This document shows positions 20,762-32,499 of a DNA stretch of 64,000 bases, in pieces. The notes beneath the pieces were generated by a model. It was given only the letters and a program-made list of their open reading frames with translations. It was not told the origin of the DNA and searched no databases. Both the position numbers and the translations under genes were made by a program. Source of the DNA: Wolfiporia cocos (Eukaryota; Basidiomycota; Agaricomycetes; Polyporales; Phaeolaceae); assembly GCA_029448655.1 (NCBI GenBank), contig JACCLO010000002.1, forward strand, positions 3,410,001 through 3,474,000, given 5' to 3'. Position 1 is the stretch's first letter. Each line of letters begins with the position of its first letter.

Positions 20762-21827
20762 CGATGAAGTTACGGGTAACTGCTGGCCTACTGAATCTGC
20801 GCGCGGTATATACTCTCGCGATAATGGCGCTTGTGTCAACGACGTGGGAGCTAGATCAATTGGGGGCATAGCAAATTGACAGGTGCATGACGACCCTCCA
20901 TATCCCCGCTGCCAGTGCAGGTCACGGCGACAGTATGCTAGGTCGTATATCAAAGCTAATAGCTCGCGAAATCCCCCCAGTTGTTGTCATTGTCGCGATC
21001 ATACAGCGTTTGCGCGACGCCACATCTGGGCAAGCGTTCGCTCCTTGAAGCTTGAAGCTTGAAGCAGGAAAGCTGAGTGGTACTTGACAAGCCTCACAAG
21101 AGACTATGTTCATAGCTCATGCATATATATGCGATGGACCTTGAAGTTGACAAACATTTGCAAAGTTCTAGACCGTATATGTTTAGACTCGTAGATGCGT
21201 TTTAGACGAGCAATCCGATCCGCTGGCAACAACCACACGACCTATGGTAATCCTGCCCGTGTGGAATCATCGCTCTGTCCAGCAAGCAGCGCATGAGCTT
21301 CTCCTAAATGAATGAGACGTCATAGTAAAACTCACCTAGTTTAAAATACAAGCGCTGTACAAATTTCAGTGCTAGGGATAACGAGAAGCGCTACCCAGTG
21401 AGAGCCATTGTTAGCACAAATTACGCAGTCAAACAGCCGATTTCTCACAAAGAACATACCGACCTACAAGAATAATACTCCTGAATGAGAATCCCAAATG
21501 TCACATTGTGCCACCACACATCATATTTGTGTCCTGACTGCCTCGTCCCACATTGCCCAATCGCGTCGCGGCGGTGCGTCGCGGCGGTGTTCAGGCTTTG
21601 CACCCTGACCCCGTTGATCCCAAATTTAGACCTTCAACCTTAGAACGGTGAACCCAGTGGACCCGCGGTTGCCCCAGAACTCGCCGTCACGTGCATGTGG
21701 GCGCTTGACGTCAGGGGTGATCGCGATTAGATGGGCGGCTCCCGTCTGCAGTCCATCAGTTCCGTCAGCAATCTCCTCTCTCTCCCACCACTCCCAGCAC
21801 TTGTGTTTGTCTCGCACAGTCGTAATC
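20762..21827. other. intergenic region between GNAT copy 1 and 6-phosphogluconolactonase
   Basis: About 1.07 kb without a convincing gene. It contains a 9-bp tandem 'cttgaagct' repeat at about 21,046-21,066 and a duplicated 'gcgtcgcggcggt' at about 21,564-21,592. Both flanking genes start toward or within it, so it holds two divergent promoters. A CT-rich leader precedes the ATG at 21,828. Confidence 0.5.
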
Positions 21828-22658
21828 ATGCCCAACACCAGCCCCCACCCGCCCGTTCTCTGCTCGTTCGCAACGTCCGCTGAGCTTTGCGACGCGGTTG
21901 CGCATTTCATCATCAAGGCCCAAAAGGAGGCAGTAGAGAAGAAGGGCAGGTTCTCCGTCGCCATTTCTGGCGGTTCGCTACCCAAGCAGCTCAACGCCCT
22001 CATCGGCAAGGCCGGCGTGAAGTGGGACAAATGGTGCGCTGCCTATTCGCGCGCTGCGCGACGCGTAATCTGACCCGATCGCGCCAGGCAAGTCTTCTAT
22101 GCCGACGAGCGCGTCGTGCCGCTCGACCACCCCGACTCGAACCACAAGCTGTGCATGGATGAGCTCTTCTCCAAGGTCCCCATCCCCCCCGACAACATCC
22201 ATACCATCGACCCGTCTCTCGCGGACGACCTCGAGGAGCTCTCTGATGCCTACGAGAAGGAGCTCATCCGTGAGTTCGCTCAGAAGGACTCGGCGCGCTT
22301 CCCCATCTTCGACCTCATTCTCCTTGGCGTCGGCCCCGATGGGCACACTGCGTCCCTCTTCCCAGGCCACGCGCTCCTCACCGAGGAGGATTGCTGGGTC
22401 GCATACATTGAGGATAGCCCGAAGCCCCCGCCGAAGCGCATCACTCTCACGTTCCCCGTGATCAACCACGCCGCGCGCGTCGCCTTTGTTGCCAGTGGCG
22501 AAGGTAAGGCGGACACGCTCAAGACCGTGCTTGATAAGCCGGAGGAGGGGCTCCCAGCATCGAGGGTTCGGCCTGCTCACCCCGGCCAGCTATACTGGTT
22601 CTGCGACGATGCGGCTGTGTCCAAGGTCGAGTACCCAAGAACCCAGTACAAGTTGTAG
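21828..22658 (+). CDS. 6-phosphogluconolactonase
   Basis: Two exons (21,828-22,033; 22,088-22,658) joined by a 54-nt intron, 258 residues, a normal length for the family. It converts 6-phosphoglucono-1,5-lactone to 6-phosphogluconate in the oxidative pentose phosphate pathway, in the cytosol. Diagnostic blocks are [11 protein letters not shown] near residue 45, [19 protein letters not shown] at about 70-90, and [20 protein letters not shown] at about 145-165. The C-terminal [12 protein letters not shown] follows. All catalytic-type residues of the DevB/SOL family are in place. It converges with the PXA-domain gene downstream (292 bp apart). Confidence 0.95.
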
Positions 22659-22949
22659 GACCGGGCGCTGCCAACAAGGGGGGGAAACAGAAGTTCTTGA
22701 TATCATGCTGTACGATGGAACTTTCGCGTTCTAGACGGAGATCAGAAGCCGATGCGCAAGTCAGAAGCCGCTGTACACCACTTTATTCGTATTGTTGTCC
22801 GTATACTTTCTATGTTTGCCGCCGGATCCATGCTGTTTAGCGTCGTACATAGTCTATTTGCGTCCCTTCACTGTATCCCATAGTATATTCTTGCAATACA
22901 GCGGTAATTGTCGTCGAATAGTTCCCAAATACAGACTGAATTGGAAAGA

Positions 22950-25024
22950 TCAGGACATAGGAACGGCTCCCTTGCCCAAGCTCCCATGCGAACTCGCCAT
23001 CAAAGCAGAACTCTCGCTCGCACCAAGCTCCGGAAATACTGTAAGTAGAATGAGGTCGATGATGAAGAGCACAAGATGTGTGTTGCACGCTTGCGACGAG
23101 AGTGGATCGAGTATCCCATCGATGGCGTGCATCCGTGCATCGGGCGTCGGGCCAAGCAGGAACGCCACAGGTACTGGCACGACCAAATGTATTAGCCAAC
23201 CAAGCGTCGAATGCTATACAGAAACAAAGCCCAGCGAGGGACATACCAGGCACACTGGCAAGCAGCCGCCGTCCGAGCTCTGCACGCATCGCAACCTGCT
23301 CCTCGGGCGTCGGGTCCGGTGGCGGGGCCCCCGGCCAGCCCTCAGGGAAGAGTGCGTGACGCGCAGACCGTACCACGTCCGTGAGACGCGCCACGGAAAG
23401 CACGTGCTTGTACAGGAGGTATGGGAGCAGTCGCGAGAAGAACGGCTCGAGGAAGGTGAGCGGCAGTGACAGAGTGTGCGCAAAGGCCAGTGCCGTGCGT
23501 GCGGAGGTCGATGATGCCGCTGTGGAGGGGCCCGTGGGGGGAGGGGACAGGAGAGTCAGCAGGAGGGTTAGCGGGGGATGGGTATAACTGGGAGGGGCTG
23601 GTGAGGGCGGGACCGGAGTAGGCATAGGAGAGGTTGAAGGAAGAGATGATGTGGAAGCAGTCTTTACCGTTGAGTTGGAGGTACTGCGCGGAACTGGTTT
23701 CAGAGAGGATATCGATGTCGGCGTGGGCGGCGTCTGGGGTATCTGGGTAATAGGGTTCTCGTTTATCAAATTACCGGGAACGGCCAAGTGTACTGGTACT
23801 GGAGACGTAACCACTGGAGGAGGCTCCATGTCCTGTTTTGACTCTGGAGAATCAGAGCCGAGACTAGAATGCTGTGGTTGCGGGAAGATAAACGGATTTT
23901 GGTTCACTTTCTTGATGGTGTCCCGCGCTTGCTTGTAAGCATGAAGCAAAACGAGACATACGCCAGAGATAGACTGAATAGCGGACAGGAAGGCAATAGC
24001 AAGGGATTGTAAAGAAAACCCGGTTCGCGGAGTGGCCGCGCCTTCGAGGTTGGGCGTAGAGCGATTAGGTGCCGAGCTCGAGAGCTACGAAAACTATTAT
24101 CAGTGTCCCTCGTGCAAACAATCTGCAGACAAGCATAGCTTATTGTGAGATTGAAAAGAGTCTATCAAAGCTTTCATTCCAAATCGAATGGCCTGTAACA
24201 GTGATGTGTTCTCAATCTACATACATGATGCTCCGGACAAAATGCAGCAGACCAGTTGGTGTAAGGACAATACGTACCTCCGACAGCTTTGAAATATTCG
24301 TTACTGGCGCCAGATGGTCCAGCATCAGCTTGTGTAAAAACCACGGCTGCGTAACACGCGGTATAACGCTGCGTAATAGCACGCTGAGCATGACCTCCCG
24401 GACAACATATCTTTCCACTTCGGGATCATAGTCTTCGGGCGGTAACGTTACTTTCAGAAGATGATCAACCGCTTGGCGGATATATACGTCGTTGATCCGA
24501 CCGTCCGGGGAAACCGCCATATGTGGCTGTAATTGATGGAATAGCTGCGACAGAGGCGCCGCCCCTCCCGACGCATACGACGTATGTAGCTTCGACTTCG
24601 CGTTGCGGAAATCGGCATAGTGCTGCGACAATAGCGTGGGAAGGTCTCTGAAGACAAGTGGGGAGAGATCTGTGGCGAGCAGACGCGTCTCAAGTGTCCG
24701 AATGACGGTAGCAAGGATGCGTGAGATCGCAGGGAGGAACTCCTTGTCATACCGAGTGATCTTTGTCCACCAGGGATTTACATATGCGCGCAGAGCCAGT
24801 GCTATGAACTCATATAGCTCTGCGTTCAAAGAGGGTTCTGCAGCGGGCGAACATAGCAAGGGGGGCAGGTCTGCTTCTGGAGGCAGATGAGGAAAGAGCA
24901 GGCGCTTCGGCAAAGAGACGTATTTTGAGGCTAGCTTCGTGGTGTTGGGTTTGTCTATTGATGAGGATCCAGACTTGACAGAGCGCAGAGACTGCCGAGA
25001 GCGGTGAGCAGCGACCGCCGCCAT
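22950..25024 (-). CDS. PXA-domain protein (sorting-nexin-associated type)
   Basis: Multi-exon gene from ATG 25,024. Exon 1 encodes a PXA domain (about residues 50-250): ELYEFIALALRAYVNPWW, ITRYDKEFLPAI, LLSQHYADFRNAKSK and YVVREVMLSVLL are typical of this all-helical membrane-associated region. The second large exon has a hydrophobic helix (SLAIAFLSAIQSISGVCLVLL), a Pro/Ser-rich linker and a conserved helical block (FLEPFFSRLLPYLLYKHVLS). The last exon (about 23,186-22,950) has a further hydrophobic stretch (HLVLFIIDLILLTVF). PXA proteins act in endosomal or ER-linked membrane traffic. No PX or RGS domain was seen, so this is a PXA-only type. The intron near 24,080-24,260 could be one long intron or two. 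Confidence 0.8.
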
Positions 25025-25444
25025 CGTCCAAGACGACGAGCGTGAGGTTGCCTGATTGGGGACTCGCTTGCACTCGCACTGTGGCTGGCCACGTGAGCAT
25101 GCATGTTCGGCAGGAGATGGCGGCAGTCTGTCGATCTCTAATGTTGTGATGTTGCCCGGTCAGCCACAGCCACACCTCGTCTTGTCAGTCCATTATCTCA
25201 CGACCGTCGTCGACATCGGCGGTGAGCACCTTGCCCACCCGCTGTCGCGGTGACCGTACGCTGTGAGTAACTTCGCGTTGCCATATAGACGACTGCATAA
25301 GGATCCTAACTGGTCGCTGACGCTTCTTTAGAGCTTTGTCTATGCATTAGCCCGATCACCATTCGTCTCACAAAACAGTCGCTCATTCTATCGCACGCTC
25401 ATTTTCCTGACTTTACCGGACGGACATTCAGACCGGATTGTGCA

Positions 25445-26880
25445 ATGTACTATGCTCACATTCAAGCCAGGGACGGAGACAGTGATGACAACGGCAACAA
25501 TTTATCGACATCTACTATCATTATAATCGCTGTCGTGTGCGGTGCGATCGTCGGGCTCGCACTAGTACTCTTCCTCTGGCGTGCGCTACGCCGCCTCTGT
25601 AGTCGCAAGAAGTCAAATCCTCTGCCGCCTGTTCAATTACTGGCCCACGAGCGCGCGGAACAGATCGCCGCCGCCGTCGAGCGCAAGGCATTCTACGATG
25701 CTGACAGCATACGCGGCCTTGCCTACGGACATGCCGCGAGCGACGCGTCTCTGACGCCTGGTGGCTCCGTATTCGGAAGCCGTCAGAACAGCTATCACGC
25801 AGACGATGCCACCTCTACGGACAACATCTCAGCATTGGGCCCCCCGATTTCGGTCGACGATCTCGTACCGCCTCAGCCGTCCTTCAATCCTCATACGAGC
25901 ACGTACAGTGTCTCCAGCTCGTCTGGCTCGAACGATGGCGTCCCTGCGTCTCCGAGCGCGGCATTGTCGGAGGTATCCACACGTTCTCGCGGCGTCTCCC
26001 CGAGCGAGTACCCGGCTCCTACCCGGCGCCCGGGGCGCTCGGTGCCCCGCTCGCAATCAAGGCCTATTTCACTAGCTTCCGTCAATACTTTCCAGAGCAC
26101 ACAAAGCCGGACAAGCATATTGTGCGGACCGCCACACAGCCGCCACAGTAATATCCAGATTGTGTTGCCCGCACCATTGGCGCCCGAATCGTATCCATAT
26201 CTGACGGATGATGGGTACAGCAGTGCTAGGAACAGCTATATATCCCAACAGGACGAATCCGACAGGCGCAGCGCGCGTATTGACCAGTGGGTGCCCGGAG
26301 GCACTCGCTTGATGAGCGTGAGCCATGTGACTGGAGGAATCGCTCGCCCAGGACCCGGTAAGTGTCTGTCATGAAACCCTTACATTGTACTTCTGCGTGA
26401 TCTCACTGTGCGTTCTTAGGCCGGTCTATGTCAACCAATCCACGTATACCTAGCAATCTGTCCCAATCAACGACCGCCTCATCGTCTGGCCGTGTACCAC
26501 GGCGTGCTCAGTCACAGCCACGTGAATCATTTGCTCGCTCGCAAGGTGCAGTTATGTACAATGCCAATCATTCTCCGCCACCCCCGGTACCCCGCGTTCC
26601 TTCGGAATATTTCAACCTCGCCCGGCTTGCCCTGCAGGAGCTTGGCGAACCTGAACGCGGACGACGGCGGAGTAACACTGTCCACCTCGGAGCTTCTGGG
26701 CATTTCTTGCAGCAGCCCCAGGAGTCGCCGGCCTGGACCAAGCAAAAGGAATCACGATTTTCCTCCGCCAATATGCCGGACGAACTCCCGCCCGCGCGTC
26801 CACCAGACTCGCGCTCCATATCGCGTCCCCCCTCCTCCGTCCCACATTTGGATGGGCAGCAAGTCGATTCTGCCACATAA
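25445..26880 (+). CDS. single-pass membrane protein, serine-rich cytoplasmic tail
   Basis: Two exons (25,445-26,357; 26,420-26,880), a 62-nt intron in phase, 457 residues. A short N-terminus without an obvious signal peptide precedes one transmembrane helix at about residues 22-46 (STIIIIAVVCGAIVGLALVL). A stop-transfer RRLCSRKK follows. The remaining roughly 400 residues are disordered, rich in Ser, Pro, Arg and Thr, with an ERAEQIAAAVERKAFYDADS segment just past the membrane. The layout (short outside, one helix, long basic/Ser-rich tail) is common in fungal plasma-membrane or septal proteins of unknown role. No family recognised. It is divergent from the PXA gene, 420 bp apart. Confidence 0.75.
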
Positions 26881-27568
26881 ACCATGTTGTACCCGTCTTC
26901 TGTGTCTGTTTATTTTTGTGATCATTGTGAACCTCATCTGGAGGGTGTTGCGGATCATTTGGATCATTCTGGACATGTAAAGGCTGGATTGTTGCACAAG
27001 TAATACTGCATGTCGTATACTTCGTTCTCTAACAATATCTGGTGTGACTGCTGCCTCATAGCCAGGTATATGCGGCGACTGCCAGCATGTGTTTCGAGGC
27101 TAGTTCACCGATCCAGATATCCGACTTCCACACTTCCAGCATCATGGCAGAAGCACCGACAGCGAAGTGACGCGTATGTAGAAGGTCACCGACTCTCGAG
27201 ACCAGCGCTGTGTACGGAAAGGGTGTGCATCATGTTCCATGGATGAACAAGTGAGCTAGGGCATGTTGAAGTCCGGTGTAGGTCCATGTGGGTCCGCGAC
27301 ATGGGCGCTTAGTGATGCCAAGATACGGTGTCCCGGTCCTGTATGCACCCCGTCGGATTGGTTTCTATATCTCGAAAGCCAAAATTCACCCCCTTAAACG
27401 TACACCATCACACACGAAGATAGGCCACATCTGTGGCATCTTTGTAGGCTCCGCCCGGAGCGCTACTATCCGTAATGGTTGGAATGAGAACTGAACAAAA
27501 GCAGCAGGTACAACAAAGCAGATGACACAACGTGTGGAATCGCCTTCGGCGGTCTAATCAGCACAGCA
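26881..27568. other. convergent intergenic region
   Basis: 688 bp between the 3' ends of two genes. Open frames here are short and featureless. Expected content is two 3' UTRs; nothing else was seen. Confidence 0.5.
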
Positions 27569-30446
27569 CTACAGCATCTTGAATCCGTCCTCGTCATCGC
27601 CGCCCCACCCAGCTGCATGAGTCTCTTCCTGCATGTGCGAGTCCTCGGGCTCGCCTCCGCCTGGGGAGCCGGCGTGCGTGTCCACAGTGCCCTTGTCGTC
27701 CATAGAAGGCAAGGGAAGTGACAGCGTTTTCTGAGACGCAGCGCTAGGCTGCTGAGCATTGTACCAGGATATCTGGACCCGACCGACAGTTGGGATGTTG
27801 ACACCCTTCGCCAGACCCTGCGCGTCATCAGTTCACCGCACATGCAGGCAAAGGCAGAATGGCATACCTGCTCTGCTGCGGATCTCGACTTGAACCCGAC
27901 GATGACATCGCCGCCTTCCGACGTTTCCACAGAATCCACTTGTCCCGTTGTCTGCGAAGCCAAATCAGTATCCGTCCAGCCTGGAAGAGATCACTTCTCA
28001 CCTCGTACCAGTCCCGGACAGACTGCACCGCATCTCCACTGACTCCCTTGAGAAGAAGCTTCTTCGGTCGCAGATCAAGCTTCATAGAGCCTCGAGGAGG
28101 ACCGCCACGCATTGCCCCACGGAAAGTACCGCGCCCCCGGCCCCTTCCCCTGTATGGACGGTAGGTCGTACTGCTAGCGTATGATGCCTCGAGGCCGTCC
28201 GTGATGCCCAAGCTTGCGGCCTATTGCAAGACTGTTAGTTAACCAGAAACGATGCATTAGCCTTTTATTGCTGACCTCTGCTTTGAGCCTTGCTAACGTC
28301 GCCTTGAGCTCCTCCGTACTTTCTTCGGGTTCGCCCTCAGCAGCGCTTGTCGCATGATGCAACTCAAGTTCCTTGTCCAACCGCTCGCGCTCCAGCCTCT
28401 CCTTATCATCTGAACGCGGAGTGAGGCTCCTCGTCCTTTGAATTGGCGCAGGAGCAGGAGCGGGTGGAGGAGGCGACTGGACGGCGGAAGAGGATGGTTT
28501 CATCTCCTCGCCTAGCTTTCGCAGGCGAGCCATAATGTCTTTCTTCTCCTGCGGCGATGCAGTGACCAATTGCGCCATGAGGGATTTTTGCTCAGCAATC
28601 TGCTGTTCGAGCAGACGTTGCTTCGCAGCAAGGGCTGCAGCTGCACTTGGCGTAGCAGACTTGCGCAATGCAGCCGACGTCGATGCTACCGGCTGCGATG
28701 CGTTCGCATCGCCCGTGGTGCCCTGAGCGGCAGGAGTGCCCTCCCTGGCAGACATGTTCGCGACAAGAGGCGCCGATGCTGCGAGCATGCGCGCGCCGAC
28801 CTGGCCATGTCCCTCCATTGGCCGGTGCCAGAACACCTTGACAAACCTGTTGCTGAACACCGCGTCTTCCGACTTCCACGCCGCATATGCCTCCTGGTGG
28901 TTCGAGAAGCTGACCAACGCCTTCCCGTTCACTGCATCAACTGCGACATTCGTTACTGTCCCGAAGCGCTTGAACCACTCGTTTACCGCGCCGAGGCTCA
29001 GCTTATCCTCGGGGATCTTCTCGACGACAAGCGTCTTGTCATTGCGTTTCTCCGGCCTAAAGCTCTGCACGTCCCCAGCAAACGTGCCGCGGGGTCCAGC
29101 CGACCGCCCGCCCCGGTAGCCCGTGCGCCCCGGATGATGTGGGGGCTGCGGCAAGCCTCGCATCTCGTAATCCGCAGACATACCAGGTGGCCCGCTGGTC
29201 CCATCCATGACGACATCTTCGCCGCCAGTGGGGTCCATCCCGAACCCGTCCTGTCCCGTTGGTCGTGACGGGCCATCCTGGGACTGGCGCTGCGGCGTCA
29301 GGTCCTGGATCACAGGCAGCTCTCCGGGCTTCTGTGCAATAGGGCTATTGTCGCCTTGGCGAGGCAGGATGGGTGCACGCGGGTTTAGCGGCCGATTGGG
29401 GCCGTTCATACCCGCGCCCTGCAAAGGCCGCATGTCCATGCGCTCGCGTGGGTCGTACGCCGCATTCGACCCGCCCGCCATCCCAAAGGGCATGGCCCCA
29501 TTGGGCATCAAGGGCATGAACGGCAATGGACCACCGTTCATCGGGAAGAACTGCGATGGCACGACGGCATCATCCCCGTGGCTGAACTTGCAGAACGCGC
29601 CACGCGCACAATAGCCGTTGTCTATGGGCACGCGCATGTAAGCGCGAGGTATCGCGTCTTTCGGGAGAGTCAGACTTACGGAAGTAGTCCCTGCAAATGC
29701 CCCTCGTTTGCTCTGGCGGTTGGTACGATGGGATACGCCCGTTGCTCGGACCCATAGCGCCACTCGCTCCGTGTCCGCCACCCATTCCTTGCATTCCCCC
29801 GTCCATATAGTCCGCTCGTCCGCTGATACCCATCCTACTACCTCGCTCCCCACGTCCGCCCCACGATGACCTGTTGTCGCCACGCCCATACCGCGAGAAC
29901 TGCCCGTCATTCAACCTCGATCCCTTGGCAGGCGGATGCCCATCCCGGTCATCCATATCAAGACTTCGTTTTCGACCTCGTTGTTCTGGGGGTGTGGGTA
30001 TAGAAGGAGACAGCAGAGCATCCAGAGGGATTGGAATGCCAGTGTCAATCGACGTGCTTGAAGAGGGATAACCGGCTGACGGAGAGGTAGAGGAGTAAGG
30101 GAGGTACGACTTTGTCCGGAGAGCGGTGAATAGTGTGTCGATAAAGGAAGGGCCCTCTACAACGACAGCAAGTTAGCGATGAATTGAGCCGACATTATGA
30201 AGACGTGCCTTTTTCGAGAAACTCCTCGAGCTGCGAGGCTAGCTCCTTCCGCAGCTCTATCTCAGGAGCATTATGCTTTAGCAATGCGAGTATGTAGTCC
30301 GCAAGGGCGCCGGGCTCCGCATCGCAGCTGCAGGGATCAACCTATGAATTCGCTGCTGGTGACGGATTACGGAGTACGTACATCGGCTCGAGATTCCTAA
30401 CTAGCCAAGGTTTGAGATCGTTTGCGGTTTCCGGGTCAAAGAGCAT
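27569..30446 (-). CDS. RBM26/27-like RNA-binding protein (PWI-like, CCCH, RRM)
   Basis: Multi-exon minus-strand gene from ATG 30,446 to TAG at 27,569-27,571. The N-terminus is a PWI-like fold (LKPWLVRNLEPI ... YILALLKHN ... LRKELASQLEEFLEKE ... FIDTLF). Next come a Ser/Pro-rich stretch, an Arg/Gly-rich region and a CCCH zinc finger ending GYCARGAFCKFSHG (about 29,570-29,640). An RRM follows (DKTLVVEKIPEDKLSLGAVN, KALVSFSNHQEAYAAW). A helical segment (EQQIAEQKSLMAQLVTASPQ) leads to a second RRM-like fold (KKLLLKGVSG ... DVIVGFKSRSAAEQ) and an acidic tail. PWI+CCCH+RRM is the RBM26/RBM27 layout, linked to nuclear RNA surveillance and 3'-end processing. One intron uses a GC donor (GAAAAAG|gcacgt, about 30,208). 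Confidence 0.85.
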
Positions 30447-31025
30447 GATTCGCGTACAGGAGTGAAGACTGGTTGGCGAGGAAGAGTGGTGTGGATAAGA
30501 CGAGCTCGCCGCCGCCAACGACGATCGACTTCAACGACCTGGTGGCGTCAAAAATCCGTATTTCTACCGTCACGTGACAGCGTGGAGCTGCAACACACCG
30601 CCGGTGATTGCAATCAACATGCCTCTCGCTATCAGGATATTTTGCAGTCAGGCATATGTGCTCTCTGCGCCGCAGCTCGATGCCAGGCACAGACTCTCAT
30701 CCGGTTGAAGCTCTCCTTTTCGCATGCTGCCATTATTACTGCGCGGCGTTTGCAGATTGTCCAATATATTACTAGTGCGACGCATCCGCGGCGCAGCTCG
30801 TATCACGCGATTGGTCATGTCGCTCCTCGACAAACTAGCGTACGCAAGGTACCGCGCGCCGATCAATGTCCAGGTACTAGCTCAGGGCAGTCATGAGAAT
30901 ACTGCGTACCGGCCTTTGGGGCATATATCATCTTCAGTTCAAGCACAGTCTTGATATCGTTGTTATTCATGAACACCGCTATTTTCTGTGCTGCTGTAAC
31001 ATCGTCGACATCATATGCACAGCCG
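30447..31025. other. divergent promoter region, RBM26-like gene and GNAT copy 2
   Basis: 579 bp between two divergent start codons. Open frames here have no conserved features. No clear TATA box was identified; expected content is the two promoters and 5' leaders. Confidence 0.5.
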
Positions 31026-32114
31026 ATGAATGACCTCGAATCCGTGAAGCCTCTCTCTCTCGGTGAGTAGTCGCTAAAGTTTTTGTCTACACGTAGTTGA
31101 AGGGCTGGCTGTGCTTTTGCATGAACAGCGCATCTTCCCCGTGCGATTACTACATTAAAGGAGGCATTCCGCGACGATCCAACTGTGCGGTACATCTACG
31201 ACACGCCGGTAAGTATTCTGACCATCAGACACCGTAATAAGACTCACATCCCAGCTGATTGGTAGGATGCACATTTCAATGGTCCCCCTCTGCCGTTCGT
31301 CTTGAGTAATTCTTTGATGATTGCCAATGCCATACGCCGCCATGAAGCATTCTCGATCGATCACGGCAATGCTTTCGTTACTTTGTATGCTTCAGTACAT
31401 TCATTTTAGCGTATAAGGCAGCTAACATCTTTGCTTGCATACGCTATAGCCAGTCAGCACCTGAAGAGCTCACTCCACCTCAGAAGTGGATAGAACGGCT
31501 GTTTTTCAGTATCATCAAAGCGATCAGCAATATGATTCGTATACTCACCGGGACAAAGGAACAACGAGTTGTGCGTGAGCCCTCACGCTCCCAGTCACAC
31601 ACTAGAATGCCCGAGTAGAACATTGATGACGCGTCACAGCGATTTCAGGAATATAGACAGAAATCTGAGGCTGCAATGGTGGCCCATTTAAAGGATCGAT
31701 TCGATGCGTTGATGGTCATCGGAGACATCGCCACGTCCCCTCGCAAGCAAGGACACGGATATGGCACTCAACTCTTGCAATCCGTGATGGCCATTGTGAG
31801 TCCTCTGTTGGCCTCCGCATCCCAGAGCTAATTTCTGGATTTGCATCAACGTCCTAAGGCTGACAAACGCGGTCGCGCCATTTGGTTGACCTCTTCTAAC
31901 ACAGCTAACTTGCCCTTCTACGAGAGCAACGGTTTCAAAACTCTGGGCGATATAGTGCTTGGTGATGACAACCCCACGTTCGATAGTCCCCCTGTTGTTA
32001 TTTCTTTAGTGAGTACATTTATTATTCCATCATCTACCGATCTGATCAATTGGATAGATGGTGAGAGAGCCAGTGAGAGAAGATGCGTCTGAGAAGGTCT
32101 TGCCGCCTGTGTAG
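31026..32114 (+). CDS. GNAT-family N-acetyltransferase, copy 2
   Basis: Seven exons: 31,026-31,062; 31,129-31,208; 31,266-31,384; 31,450-31,570; 31,619-31,795; 31,859-32,008; 32,058-32,114. All introns are GT-AG, 48-66 nt, and the phases close to 246 residues. The acetyl-CoA loop is SPRKQGHGYGTQLL after MVIGDIA. WLTSSNTANLPFYESNGF is the last GNAT block. A helical middle (FFSIIKAISNMIRIL) is amphipathic or hydrophobic and could touch membranes or a substrate. The final exon encodes MVREPVREDASEKVLPPV. Intron positions match the copy at 19,708-20,761 codon for codon in most places, so both descend from one gene. Substrate unknown. Confidence 0.82.
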
Positions 32115-32499
32115 CCGTCTATGATGGTGTTATGTGTCAGATAAAGCCTAACTAGAGCAGAAGACATGTTCGGTCCTTTTATGATGCTTGGTTTACACTC
32201 CAACGTTTGTCTCTGTCGGCTGTATCGCTCGACACACTTGCATTGGTGTGCTAATTAGCGTGCCCTCGAACGCATGGCACCTATGTGTAGCGAATGGTGA
32301 ACATGCCGTACGCAGCAAGCGATATGACTCCGGTCGTTTGAATGTACGCAGTCCGGATCAACAACTCCGCTTATTAACTGCGCATCTCTGCACATACCGC
32401 TCAATTCATCTTAAAGCTCGACTGTTGGGATTGGTGATGCATCTGTCCCTCATCCCCTTGCAACCTGTCGAGATTACTGACCCAACCGTTCATTATCCT

